Source: Theristus sp. LFF4_11 (lineage: Eukaryota > Nematoda > Chromadorea > Monhysterida > Xyalidae). From it: 64,000 nt of DNA. The notes below the pieces were generated by a model. That model was not told where the DNA came from. It ran no database searches and was given only the letters and a program-made list of their open reading frames with translations. The translations under genes and the position numbers were made by a program. Numbering within the stretch: the stretch's first letter is position 1; each line of letters starts with the position of its first letter. Where the stretch lies: contig JASANC010000822.1 of the NCBI GenBank assembly GCA_030248135.1, forward strand, positions 52,716 to 116,715, in the 5' to 3' direction. Below are positions 1 through 11,900 of this stretch, piece by piece.

Positions 1-1665
1 CAACTCAGGCGCAAAAAAACAAATAAAAGATGTTGTTTACTGTTGATGAAATCAGTCAATTAAATATATAAATAAAAAGAAAAATAGTATTGTAGTGCCG
101 TTTAAAACAGTGCAACGTTGTACGTAGTTACAGCAATCAGAAACAAATTATCGAATCAATCAAACAGTAAACTTTGATTGGATTCCATTCCAATGGAAAA
201 AAACTGCGTCATTTGTATGTGACAGGCACGCACATAAACATAATTGAATAAATGTTTGCAAAATGTAAGTCATATTAGTGAGTTGAAACAGGCATGGTTA
301 ATAAAAACGAGCAATAAATTGTTGCATCAACACAGTAAATTATTAGAAGTGTTTAATCAATTTACAATTATAACTAACAGGCAGACAAATAGATGTTCAG
401 TTAATGTTCGAAATTTATTTCAGCAAACTATGCCTTGGCCTGTTCGTTGACGCAGGGCAAACGCAGATTACTTTATAACTGATCTTTTCAAAATGATGAC
501 AGTGCACAAATTAAACGACAATTATTTGCGGTCAGCAAGCGCGCGTCGCACATTATCCGCGTGGCGCGTGTCTGTGACAAATTTAAAAAATGCAGGATTT
601 TTTTTCGTTTTTTTCTTATAATTTACAAATTAGAAACTATTTTTGTGACTGTGCATACGCGCACAACAGCGCCGGGGTGTCCATTGAGACAAAATCGTTT
701 GATGTTGATCGATCAGAGTTACATTATTCACTCCCACTATTCGCTTCCACTATTCACTCTAGTTAATTAGAGACATTACATTATATTACATTAAATATTA
801 CATTTCAATAATACATGTTACATTACAGTCTGAAAAGGAAACATAAAAACAATCAATTATCGAGTGAAATAAATCGCATGACAGAAAACCTCGGACACAA
901 ATCAATTTCGGAATCATTTTAATATTAAAAAATAGTTTTCAAACGACCGTTTGATCCATGAAAATGAATGACTGACTGCATATCATAATAATGATGATCG
1001 GCTTTTTTGCAAGCATGATTTTCATTATGCTAGCCACCCGTATCCTGTTTAATACATCAGACAAAAAATATTTCGATCAACGATTGCAAAAAATAACGCA
1101 ACTAAAAAAAGATTTTACGGTCGCTTTGTGAAAATCAAGCGTAATGCCGGGAAATGCCACTCCAAACGATGTCTTCTGTGGGCGTTTATTGTCATAATAA
1201 CGGCCGATTTTTTATTTGGCACATTTCGAAAACACGACGTTCTTCACGCGTTTTTTCTCATCTCGCTTGTTGAAAAAATCTTCATTTTACAGTAATAGGT
1301 TCTTCTGTTTTCTTTGAAATATCTTCAATTTCTTTAACACTGACAAAACATAAAATGTGAAAAAACAGAAATGATAAAAATTTAAAATAAAAATAATTTT
1401 CGAGTTGTCAAAACTAAAAGTACCGCGCGACGGTTACTCCAATTCAGGTTACCCCAATCCATGGTGTACCACAGAGAGCATGTGTGGAGGACCGCGAAAG
1501 CAACAGCAAGCCTTTATTGCATAAACAATAGTTGAACTCTCCGTTAAATAACAACGTGTTTCGGCTGGCTAACTGGCCGAATACCCATTTTTGGATACCT
1601 TGCAAACTCTGACAACCTTAAGTATGGTTTGACGGTTTTCAATGTCACTGGCAGACAAACAGGTA
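1..1665. other. Intergenic, no gene seen
   Basis: AT-rich sequence with only short open frames (none over about 70 codons) on either strand. I see no exon chain with splice sites, no tRNA and no clear repeat boundary. Confidence 0.5.
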
Positions 1666-1805
1666 CAGTCCCTCTGGATAATATATGCAACATGACGTGA
1701 TGACCAACTAATCAGCGCTGAGAATTGCTCATGACCAACCAATCAGCGCTGAAAATTGCAATAACCAACCAATCAGCTAGTTGCATATATTAGCGAGATA
1801 GACTG
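1666..1805. mobile_element. Small TA-flanked MITE (140 bp)
   Basis: The two ends form an imperfect terminal inverted repeat of about 26 bp: the left end begins ACAGTCCCTCTGG and the reverse complement of the right end begins ACAGTCTATCTCG, and both continue into a shared TAATATATGCAA. The element is flanked by TA on each side, as expected for a Tc1/mariner-type target duplication. The inside holds three imperfect copies of a roughly 30-bp unit containing CCAACCAATCAGC. It encodes nothing and would need a transposase in trans. Confidence 0.6.
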
Positions 1806-3464
1806 TAGTGTCTGGTGTTGGCGGTCGCCGGCAAGCATAGACCCAACAGCCTAGTACACAGACACCCGTATCTGGACATCTGTGTCGTGACTCGTGATAC
1901 TGGTCATACCAAACTTCGCAAGCCCATATGCCCCGGCTCGGCCTACGGGTTGTTGTTCTTTGCCGGAGCGCAACGCTCCGGAGGGGCGAAGCAGAGTTGC
2001 GCTGACATTTGCGACCGAGGCCGCCGGTTCCACTCCGAGGAAGCGCCAGCGTCGGAACCTCGGCCTCGGCCTACGGGTCAGCCACCATGCATGCTTGCGG
2101 GTCTGCTCAAGGGGTACACCACGGCGTTGAACGGGTCAGCTCCAAGGTCCACTCATACCATTACTACCAACATGATTTCAGTCCAGTCAGCCAACAACTG
2201 AAACTGAAGTTAAGTTGAGCAAATGACCAGGAAAAAGTTGGGCCAATTAACTCATCAACTCTTCCTCCCCCCCTCCTTTTGACTCTGGACCAAAAATTCC
2301 GTTTCAGTGAAGTGAACACAAAGGTACTTACCCGATGCAGGGGCACACGGGAAACGGCCATTTGCTATTCTATGGTTCGACTCCCGTGCTGTGGATTGTG
2401 TTGAATTCTGCAGCTGATGTTGAATTGCAGGACGTTTTTAAACCTGTAAAATATCTGCAGAAACGTAGACAAACATTCTTCACAGGCGTGCACAGGACTT
2501 CGGTGGAAATGTAAATCATGGTCAATCAGTTGATTGGCTGCTTGTGAATTGGTATTGGACCAACGGATTGATTTAAGACCAACTCGAAACAGCAAAGCCA
2601 ATCAGCATACGATATTCATTATCACACAGAATAGTGGTGAGCGAATCTTGAAGAAACAAACTTCAATTTTTGCATCCATTTGAAAGTTATTGTCGAAAAC
2701 AACAACAAACAAACACCATTTTGCCAAAAAAAACAAAAACTCAAGCGAGTCAAAACGCTGACCTGTTGCTTGTTCGAAGACCAACGCAGCAAAGCACAGT
2801 TGCAAATTGAACGCATTCAAAAACACGTCGGTCGTCGGTAGCGGTGGATCGAAATTGAATGCGATGCGAAAGAAACGTCATTATCAGAAACGACCACAAG
2901 CAAAGCAAACACGAGAAGAAGCTGAAAAATGCTATAACTGTTGAAGCAAAATTAACATTTGCCACAAAAAAACAAAAAGTTCACAAAAAGCAGGCGGGGG
3001 AGAGGACTGGACTGGATATGGATAATGGAACGAAACATAGCGAAGGCTGCAAAACAGAGTACAGAAATGAAAAATGATCAAAACGAACAGTGAAGTGAAA
3101 TGCAATGCCCCATTTACAGCTCTTAAAAACCAAACGACGTTGAAGTGAAGTGATTGAGGAAGGAAACAATAACAAGATGAAAAAAGATTAAAAAAACTTT
3201 TTACCATTTATTTTGAGGTTGCATTTATTTATTCCGATCCGCATTCTTGGCTTTTGCACACAAACAACTATATTCTTCGCAAATTCCATACACAACCAAT
3301 CAAATTTAATTTAAAAATTTCTTTCTGAGATTGCAGCCAATCACAAGCAACCACATTGTTTAGTTTGTCTCGCAATGAACTGATTACGGTATTATCTTTT
3401 CGGCTAAGGAGGCGGAGTAATGTTGAATGATGATGATGTGTGGAAAAGCCGCACAGCTAAAGTT
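1806..3464. other. Intergenic, no gene seen
   Basis: A GC-rich patch at about 1,930-2,130 holds several overlapping open frames on both strands, which is the pattern of base composition rather than of a gene. The rest is AT-rich with short frames only. I see no spliced coding structure. Confidence 0.45.
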
Positions 3465-6346
3465 TAAGATCGGCTTTTTGAGAATACCGTTCCACCCCTC
3501 CCACCTCTAGGCACTAGAATGCAAAGTTTCTCCAATTTAGACAAATCATACATCATTCTGACCGTCTTGACGCGCTGATTCCGAAAATGCTATTTATTTT
3601 ATGATTCAAAATCATTTAGGGCTCAAAAACGACCAAAAACCATTTTTTCGGGGCCCTTTCAAAAAATAGTGGTTTTTCAGCTTTTTAATGAAGCTACGAC
3701 AAAAATAAAAAAATCATTCGATTCGCCTTGATCTGCTGAACATTTTTTGTACATATACTGTGCCCCAAAAATAAAGTTTAAAAAGTGAATTTAAAAAAAA
3801 GTAATTTTGAAGTCAGTTTTTCATTTTTTTCGGGTCTTCAGAACCGTTTTCGGGGCATGGTATGGGGGTCCACCAAAAAGCACTCAGTCGTCGAAGTGCT
3901 TATTCATGGCCATAACAGCGGAGCTATTTTTGCTCACAAGTGTGAACTATTGGTTAAAGACCCAATGATAATGTTAGTTTTTAGGGGTTTTCACCAATTT
4001 AGAACCGTTTTCGGGGCATAGTATAGGGGTGCACCAGAAAGCACTCCGAAATAGCTAGCTCTGTGCCAAGTTTCATTTTCAATTACGGTCGGCTGGATAA
4101 CTAAAAAGTGGTTTTACTGTTGGTACCCAGAACGCGATTTGGTCATCATGACACCGACATGCACCTGAACATGTACCACGTGCTGCAACCAGGTGTACTG
4201 TGAGATAAAATAAAATAGTGCGTCCAAAAGCCCACGAGACCAGCTAATAGTGCCTCAAGAATCAGTCATCGAAGTGCTTATTCATGGCCATAACAGCTGA
4301 GCTATTTTTGCTCACAAGAGTGAACTATTGGTTAAAGACCCAATGATAATGTTAGTTTTTAGAGGTTTTCAGCAATTTAGAACCGTTTTCGGGGCATAGT
4401 ATGGGGGTGCACCAGAAAGCACTCCGAAATAGCTAGCTCTGTGCCAAGTTTCATTTTCAATTTCGGTCGGCTGTATAACTAAAAAGTGGTTTTACTGTTG
4501 GTACCCAGAACGCGTTTTGGTCATCATGACACCGACATGCACCTGAACATGTACCACGTGCTGCAACCAGGGGTACTGTGAGATAAAATAAAATAGTGCG
4601 TCCAAAAGCCCACAAGACCAGCTAATAGTGCCTCAAGAATCAGTCGTCGAAGTGCTTATTCATGGCCATAACAGCGAAGCTAGTTTTGGTACCCAGACCG
4701 CGATTTTGACACCATGAGAACTACATGTACTGTGTACATGCACTAATACAAGCGTCTTGTTCTGCAACTGTCAGATAGGAACAAAAAGTGCATCGGAAGG
4801 TTCACTAGACTGTTATAGCTAATTTTTACACAAAAACCAGTCGTTGAAACAACTATTCAGTACCACAGCAGAGTATTTGATGATTTTCCGTGCATATAAG
4901 AAAAGAAATGATACTGTTGGTTTTAGATTTCAGTTCAATTAGTTGAATCAGTGTTTGCGCCACAGTGTTGAGTGCTGCTGGAGGCGCTGGGCTTTTGGAC
5001 GCACTATTTTATTTTATCTCACAGTACACCTGGTTGCAGCACGTGGTATATGTTCAGGTGCATGTCGGTGTCATGATGACCAAATCGCGTTCTGGGTACC
5101 AACAGTAAAACCACTTTTTAGTTATCCAGCCGACCGAAATTAAAAATGAAACTTAGCACAGAGTTAGCTGTTTCGGAGTGCTTTTTGGTGCACCCCCATA
5201 CTATGCCCCGAAAACGGTTCTAAATTGCTGAAAACCCCCAAAATCTAACATTATCATTGGGTCTTTAACTAATAGTTCACACTTGTGAGCAAAAATAGCT
5301 CCGCTGTTATGGCCATGAATAAGCACTTCGACGACTGATTCTTGAGGCACTATTAGCTGGTCTCGTGGGCTTTTGGATGCACTATTTTATTTTATCTCAC
5401 AGTACACCTGGTTGCAGCACGTGGTACATGTTCAGGTGCATGTCGGTGTCATGATGACCAAATCGCGTTCTGGGTACCAACAGTAAAACCACTTTTTAGT
5501 TATCCAGCCGACCGAAATTGAAAATGAAACTTGGCACAGAGCTAGCTATTTCGGAGTGCTTTCTGGTGCACCCCCATACTATGCCCCGAAAACGGTTCTA
5601 AATTGCTGAAAACCCTTAAAAACTAACATTATCATTGGGTCTTTAACCAATAGTTCACACTTGTGAGCAAAAATAGCTCCGCTGTTATGGCCATGAATAA
5701 GCACTTCGACGACTGATTCTTGAGGCACTATTAGCTGGTCTCGTGGGCTTTTGGACGCATTATTTTATTTTATCTCACAATACACCTGGTTGCAGCACGT
5801 GGTACATGTTCAGGTGCATGTCGGTGTCATGATGACCAAATCGCGTTCTGGGTACTAACAGTAAAACCACTTTTTAGTTATCCAGCCGACCGAAATTGAA
5901 AATGAAACTTGGCACAGAGCTAGCTGTTTCGGAGTGCTTTCTGGTGCACCCCCATACTATGCCCCGAAAACGGTTCTGAAGACCCGAAAAAAATTAAAAA
6001 CTGACTTCAAAATCAGTTTTTTTTTTAAATTCGCCTTTTAAACTTTATTTTTAGAGCACAGTATATTTACAAAAAATGTTCAGCAGATCATTGCGAATCG
6101 AATGGTTTTTTTATTTTTGTCGTAGCTTCATTAAAAAGCTGAAAAAACACTATTTTTTGAAAGGGCCCCGAAAAAACGGTTTTTGGCCATTTTTGGGTTC
6201 TAAATGACTTTGAATCAAAACATAAATGTGATTTTCGGAATCAGCGCGTCAAGACGGTCAGAATGATGTATGATTTATCTAAATTGGAAAAACTTTGCAT
6301 TCTAGTGCCTAGAGGAAGTTGCTATTCTGAAAAATCGGGTCTTAAG
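3465..6346. mobile_element. Foldback element with 378-bp tandem units in inverted arms
   Basis: A left arm (about 3,465-4,680) is repeated in inverted orientation as the right arm (about 5,000-6,346). The strongest outer match is 3,504-3,560 against 6,260-6,315, and weaker similarity continues outward to about 3,465 and 6,346. Both arms contain direct repeats with a period of exactly 378 bp: the AACCGTTTTC motif recurs at 4,003 and 4,381, and its complement at 5,215, 5,593 and 5,971. The central 4,680-5,000 segment is single-copy within the window. There is no transposase frame. The design (long inverted repeats built from tandem units) resembles Drosophila FB foldback elements by structure only. 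No clear target duplication is visible. Confidence 0.75.
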
Positions 6347-6786
6347 TCGCGTCACTTCGCTACACATTCACGAAGCAAAAAACAGCGCGCTTCAGTTTTA
6401 GAACATACGCACATTCATACGCACGTTCATGTTAGCATAAATGGGCCTTTAGCGCCCGAATGTAGTTCGAATATGAAATAAAATAAATTTATTTGGTGAG
6501 AAAAGATTCTGATAGTTTTTCTCAATTTCTTGCACAAATCTTCCGTCAGAATGAGTTTGCTGATTTCAAATTGCCGCACAGCCATGAAACATTTTCTCTA
6601 TCTGTGCGTAACACTGAAAACTTCGTGCCGCGTTTCTGCTGAATGGCGCAGTGACATATCTTGCAGATCCGAAGAGCACCCACACTATATGGGTTCGGCA
6701 TCACGCTGGTGAATGGACGAATATGGTAAAAGCTGTTCATTGAGCAATTTTTGCTGGTTTTGTTTTTAAGTTTTCCGAACGCTCCA

Positions 6787-7058
6787 CGGAATAGCCGAGT
6801 AAACATATCAGCTTTTTAAGGGTGCAAGGAGCGCGCGACATTTGAATGAAAAACGACGTTCAGAAACTGAATTGTGTGTCAAATTTGACGCGTTTTTTAA
6901 ACTAATTGATTCTTCGTGCTGTAGTGTTTATTCTTTCTCACTTGCACACACGATTGGGAACTATCTTGGCATTCTTAAAAAAGACAACTCCTGGTCTGCC
7001 ACTGTCCCGTTTTGATAGAGAATAATACAAAGACAGCCTTATTTATTCGGCTATGCTG
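6787..7058. mobile_element. MITE, copy 1 of a three-copy TIR family
   Basis: About 272 bp, inverted relative to the copies at 39,951-40,234 and 47,240-47,515. The right end reads into TTCGGCTATGCTG followed by TA, and the left end starts CGGAATAGCCGAG. Shared internal blocks include the GCGCGCGACATTTGAATG region and the GACAACTCCTGGTCTGC region. It is non-coding. The TA at the left edge has decayed to CA. It lies just beyond the 3' end of the GSTO gene. Confidence 0.65.
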
Positions 7059-7151
7059 TACATCCGATGGTGTTATTCGTTTTTTTTAATTTGTTGGTCT
7101 TCGTGTCAAAATATGAACTGTCGTTTCGCAAACATTTGAAATTGAAAAATA

Positions 7152-7157
7152 TTTATT
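7152..7157 (-). terminator. Candidate poly(A) signal of the GSTO gene
   Basis: AATAAA on the minus strand, about 133 nt past the GSTO stop codon. Position and strand fit; there is no transcript evidence. Confidence 0.4.
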
Positions 7158-7289
7158 TGTTAACAGACATTTCAGGTTTTCAGATATTTTTATTGACGAA
7201 CACCAGCTGGGTAAAAACAGTTAAATTTCGTTCTCATCACAACACGAATTTTCAAGTCCTAGTAAAAAGTTGATAAATAAAGCAGTCAC

Positions 7290-8554
7290 TCAGATTTTCG
7301 GAGCAACATCTGGGGAATTATCGAAATCGTAGACCGGTTTCTGATCAAGAAACGATTTCACGAATCGTGCGTGTTCCGGCGCAGTCAGACTGACTGACTG
7401 AACTTCAGGCCGTCTAGACATGCGCTCGATGTAGCCGGCAAGACTCGGAAAAGAGTTCGAGACAATGTTTGACAGTTGAGTTGCTGGACTCAATACATCA
7501 CAAACAGAAAGCCGTTCAAGCCACGGCCAAATCATGTAGTCCGTCCAGCCAGCATTTAAACCTGTGGAAAAAAGACAAAAATAGCTTCAGAAAATCAAAC
7601 GAAGACCACGAAAAGTGGCACTTAAAAGGCGAATATTGAGAAGACCCCACGAAAATGTAGCGCACAAAAAAACCGAAAACTGATCCGCTTCACCCTCATA
7701 AAAGTTCTGCTCGTGCAACAGCGAATCGCACACTTGCAGAGCGTCGAGCATTTGCTGGACTCGGTCGGACTGACGCAGCAGCGCATAAAACGCGGAGATC
7801 AACTGAAACCGTTTTTGATCATTTTTGATCCGATGAAAATGTCAATTTATCTGAAAACGTCGTTTTTCTGACATCGAATGAAGAACACAGATTCGCTCAA
7901 AGTTTGCGATCGTGTTTGGGCTAACCGTTGACAAACGTTCAGTGCGCATCTGCTGCTGAGCACGAGCGCTCGCATCGGCCGCTACCAGACTCGGTCGGTG
8001 CGATCGAAACTTGCGATCAAGCCACTCGTTGCAGATGGCTGAATCGTAGACGATTTCACCTGAGACGTGAGAAATGAAAACAAGTGTTGTTGTTCCTTGC
8101 ATTCGGTCATTCAAAAACCCACCATTCCAATTTTTTCACAACTTACCATTCAGTTCGAGCGTCGGCACTTTGCCGAGCGGATTTCTCGCCAAAAACCACT
8201 CTGGTTTTTTCACCAAATTTACGTTGACCACTTGGAAGCTGCAGGTTTTTCGAAGTGAAACGTGCCGTCAATGAAGACTTAAGTTTTGCAGCAAAATGCC
8301 CGCTTACGGGATCTGTTTCGCGGCTAACGCAAGCAACGTTCGTTCTGCATAAGGACAGTAACGCATGCTGTAGACGCGCAGCACGTCGCTTGGCAGAGGT
8401 GGCCATTCGGAACCTGTGTGTGTTTTGTTTCGGTTGGAGTCATTGGAGTCACTAGTCATAGCCGAAGGAAACAGCAAAAAGAAAATTCTAAAAATTCACC
8501 TTCAGCCAGATGCAGGCTGCCCAGTCCTTCGATGACAATCTTGTTCGTTGTCAT
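7290..8554 (-). CDS. Omega-class glutathione S-transferase
   Basis: Six exons, in coding order: 8500-8554, 8308-8413, 8147-8238, 7926-8059, 7694-7802 and 7290-7561; 768 nt, 255 aa. All introns are GT-AG and phases match. The N-terminal thioredoxin fold carries SMRYCPYAERT with Cys38, the catalytic cysteine position of omega GSTs (reductase and dehydroascorbate-reductase type rather than classical tyrosine GSTs), then NPLGKVPTLEL with the cis-proline loop and VYDSAI for the glutathione gamma-glutamyl site, where most relatives have E-S. The alpha-helical C-terminal domain has DYMIWPWLERL, typical of the class. Length fits the 240-256 aa family norm. The protein should be cytosolic, as no signal peptide is visible. 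The start ATG at 8554 is the only one in the first exon. The ACAD10-like gene ends 427 bp upstream in the same direction. I do not assign a species symbol (gst-o family). Confidence 0.93.
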
Positions 8555-8981
8555 GGTTAACCGACGCTTACATAGAAGACTGACGCGACACGCACACGAA
8601 CACAAGCTCAAATGACTCTAAATATGACCTTTTTTGTTGAAACATCAAAAAAATCATGAGCAGAAAAATAAACTGTCTGAACTTGTGCTGCAGACGCAAT
8701 GGACAATCACTGTCAACGCAACTAAACAGCCGTTAATGTGGTTGGACCTTTTTTATCAATCTGTGACGTGCAGAGAGGTGAACCCGTATGATAAACGAAG
8801 AATCAAAATGGTGTAGCATGGCAATGAGCAAATGTAATGAAAAAACACAATACGCAGGACAGCAATTTCCCCCACCCAAAAGATATCACGATTATATTGT
8901 CAATCACAAAGTTGAAAATAAAACAAGCTAATATAGCAAATCAACTGATAACAATTTGATTGAAGTAATCATCAAGCGACA

Positions 8982-11900
8982 CTACAGCATCGACTTCAAT
9001 TCGTGTTTTGCAAGCGCCTCACGATGCACCTCATCGGGGCCGTCTGCGAATCGGAGTGCCCGTGCCCACGCGTACATCACCGCCAGAGGCGTGTCCTGGG
9101 AAAGGCCTGCTGCGCCGTGCGCCTAAAAACAGACAAAACTGCAAAAACATCGAAAGATGAAACGAAAGTTGTTATCTGCACATCATTTGGAAACGTAAAA
9201 TTCGAGTGATATTTTTGACCACCGCAACGCTAACTTACAAACCTGCACCGAACGTCGTCAAATACGGCGCCAATCGAGTGTTTTCAATCATTAAAAATGC
9301 CTACGGCGGGAAACCAAAAAATTCAAAATTTTGACTTGGTCAAAATCCTACCCCGTTTATAAGACCAGGAATTCCTAATGTTCGCTTTATAAGACCTCCC
9401 ACTTATAAGGTTGTCACACGAAATTCCACCTTTTTCAGAAATTTTTGATTTTCAAATTTATATAAGGAGACCTTATATGCAAGACTTTACGGTATACACC
9501 CCTCGGCGGGATTCGAAAAATCCCCCGAGGGCACAGACAAACGTCTGATGCACTACCACCAACGCGACGATGTTTTTTCAAAGTACAAAAACAAGCGATT
9601 CTGCAGCCGACCTGTATTGCCCTATCCAGCACCGTCAGCGCCACGTTCGGCACGACCACCTTGATCATGGCGATCTCGGCAGCGGCCCGCTGAAAAACCG
9701 GTGATGTTTTGTCTCATATCTCATTCCGACTTGATTTGAAGTTGTCTTTCATGGCAAGACCACTTTCATTTTCATTCACGCATTCATAAGTTCGCGAAAA
9801 GCAGCAAACTCCCACAAAACTGCGCGATCCGCATGGTTTTCCAAACGTATCAAACCAAAATGGCGTTGTGTACTCCAAAAACATGACAAACGGTTGCTTT
9901 TAAAGGGCAAATGATGTCATCTCAGTTCAACAGGTTCAAATAGCTTTACAACAACACGGACTCCTCCAAAGCAACTTCACCTTGACGCCGTGACAGTCGA
10001 TCATGTGCGCCGCTTTCAGCACCAGCAGTCGTGCCTGCTCCACAGCCATTCGCGAATTGGCCAGGTCGGCACGCACGGTGCCCTGCTCCGACAGTGGACG
10101 ACCGAACGCGACACGCGACACGATCTGCAAAGGCAGAAGAACGAAAGTGGTGCTGCGACAACAAACACCCTGATGGTCACGTGATTTGGTCAGGCAACTG
10201 GGTGCGCAGCACCAAACACTCACGATAAAACCTAAATTGCGTCATGATATTGGTGCAATCAGTGGATTGGGACTCTACAGCTAATCCGTTGCCCAGGAGT
10301 GCACCAAAAATTCTTGACCAACCAATCGGGACAAACGACATCTCAAAATCAAACAGTTCATCAAGTGACTGACCCTGTGCTTCATGAGCTCCATCGCGCG
10401 TTCACAGTGTCCAATGAGTCGCATGCAGTGGTGTATCCGTCCCGGGCCCAGTCGGCCCTGCGCGATCTCGAAGCCACGACCCTCGCCGAGAATCAGATTC
10501 GCGACGGGCACACGAACATTCTCGTAAACGATCTCGCAGTGACCACCTAACAGTATTTCACTTGTGTTTTGGGTTGTTGTCACTTGTTGGGAGTTTTAGT
10601 TGATGATGGTAAACCTTTGGTTTCAGTTTGATTTTGATGGTCAGGATTCAGCATCATTCAAGGAAATCTGGTCGAAACCTGCGCATTATGGAATGGGTCG
10701 CCTGATTTTCAAACGGCGATTGATGTTTACCATGCCTTCCCGCAAAATCAGGTGACCAATCACACCAAAGTGGTGGCACGGTGTTCACCACCGCATGCTG
10801 TCAAATTGAAATGGTTTTCTTCTGCGATGCCACTCACTCGGCGGGTCCTGTCCACCGAGCACATTCAGCGGCCTAACGACCCGAACGCCGGGCGTGTCCG
10901 TGGGCACGAGAATCATGCTCTGCTGGCGGTGGCGCGCCGCGGTCGGCTCCGTTTTGCCCATCACGATCGAGATGCGACAGCGCGGATCGGCCGCACCTGA
11001 AACTCCACCGGTGTTTTATTCGAAATTGAAAGTGATTTTGTTTTTTGTTTGTTGTGTTGATTGGCATCAAGATTCACCAATAAATGGAAGAAACAATCAA
11101 GGTCAACAAGAAATCATCGAATCGAAAGCCGACCGACCACTGATGAACCACTTTCGTCCATTGATGACGTAGTGGTCGCCCTGACGCTCAATGGAACAGC
11201 GGATGTTGGTCGCGTCAGATGATGCCACCTGGAAATGCAGTTCTCGTCTAAGAACAGCTGTCGAAGAACAGCTTTATACGCCGAAAAAGCGTTATCCTGA
11301 ATCGTAATTTTGCTCAACACAAAGGTGAATCCAAAAAACACCACGGTATTAATTTATACCTGCACCAAAAACACCACAGTGCAAATTTACACTCATACAA
11401 AAAAACACAGCAATGTAAATTTACACCTATCCACAAAAGTCCCATAATTTCGAGAAACAAAAACCCCACGGTGCACCACAAAGACCCGGTCGGTCACCTC
11501 CGGTTCGGTCATTGAGAAGCACGATCGTATCTCGCCATCGAGCAACGGCCGCAAGTATTTTGCCTTCTGCTGCTCACTGCCGTATTTGATTAGCACCTCC
11601 ATGTTGCCCGTGTCGGGCGCGCTGCAGTTGAACACCTGAAAAGATTCTTCTAATTTTCAAGTTCAACCAAAGGCTCCCAACTTGCCGTTCTTTCACTTAT
11701 TTTTCAAAGTTTCCTGCGTCTCACTCTCACTAATTTTAAAATGAATGAATGAAATAACTTCTTCCACGGAATTGTTCGCCTGGAAAAACTCTGGCCACAA
11801 TAGAAATTTTAAAGTGTAGTATCAAACTGAAAATAAAGAAAAAAACTGTGCACTGCACCACAGAACCTCCGGCGCAAACACACTCCTGCCCATCTGTTCG

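Noticed and set aside
1815..2201. 128-codon open frame on the plus strand
   Set aside because: GC-rich patch with overlapping frames on both strands, no domain, no splice context.
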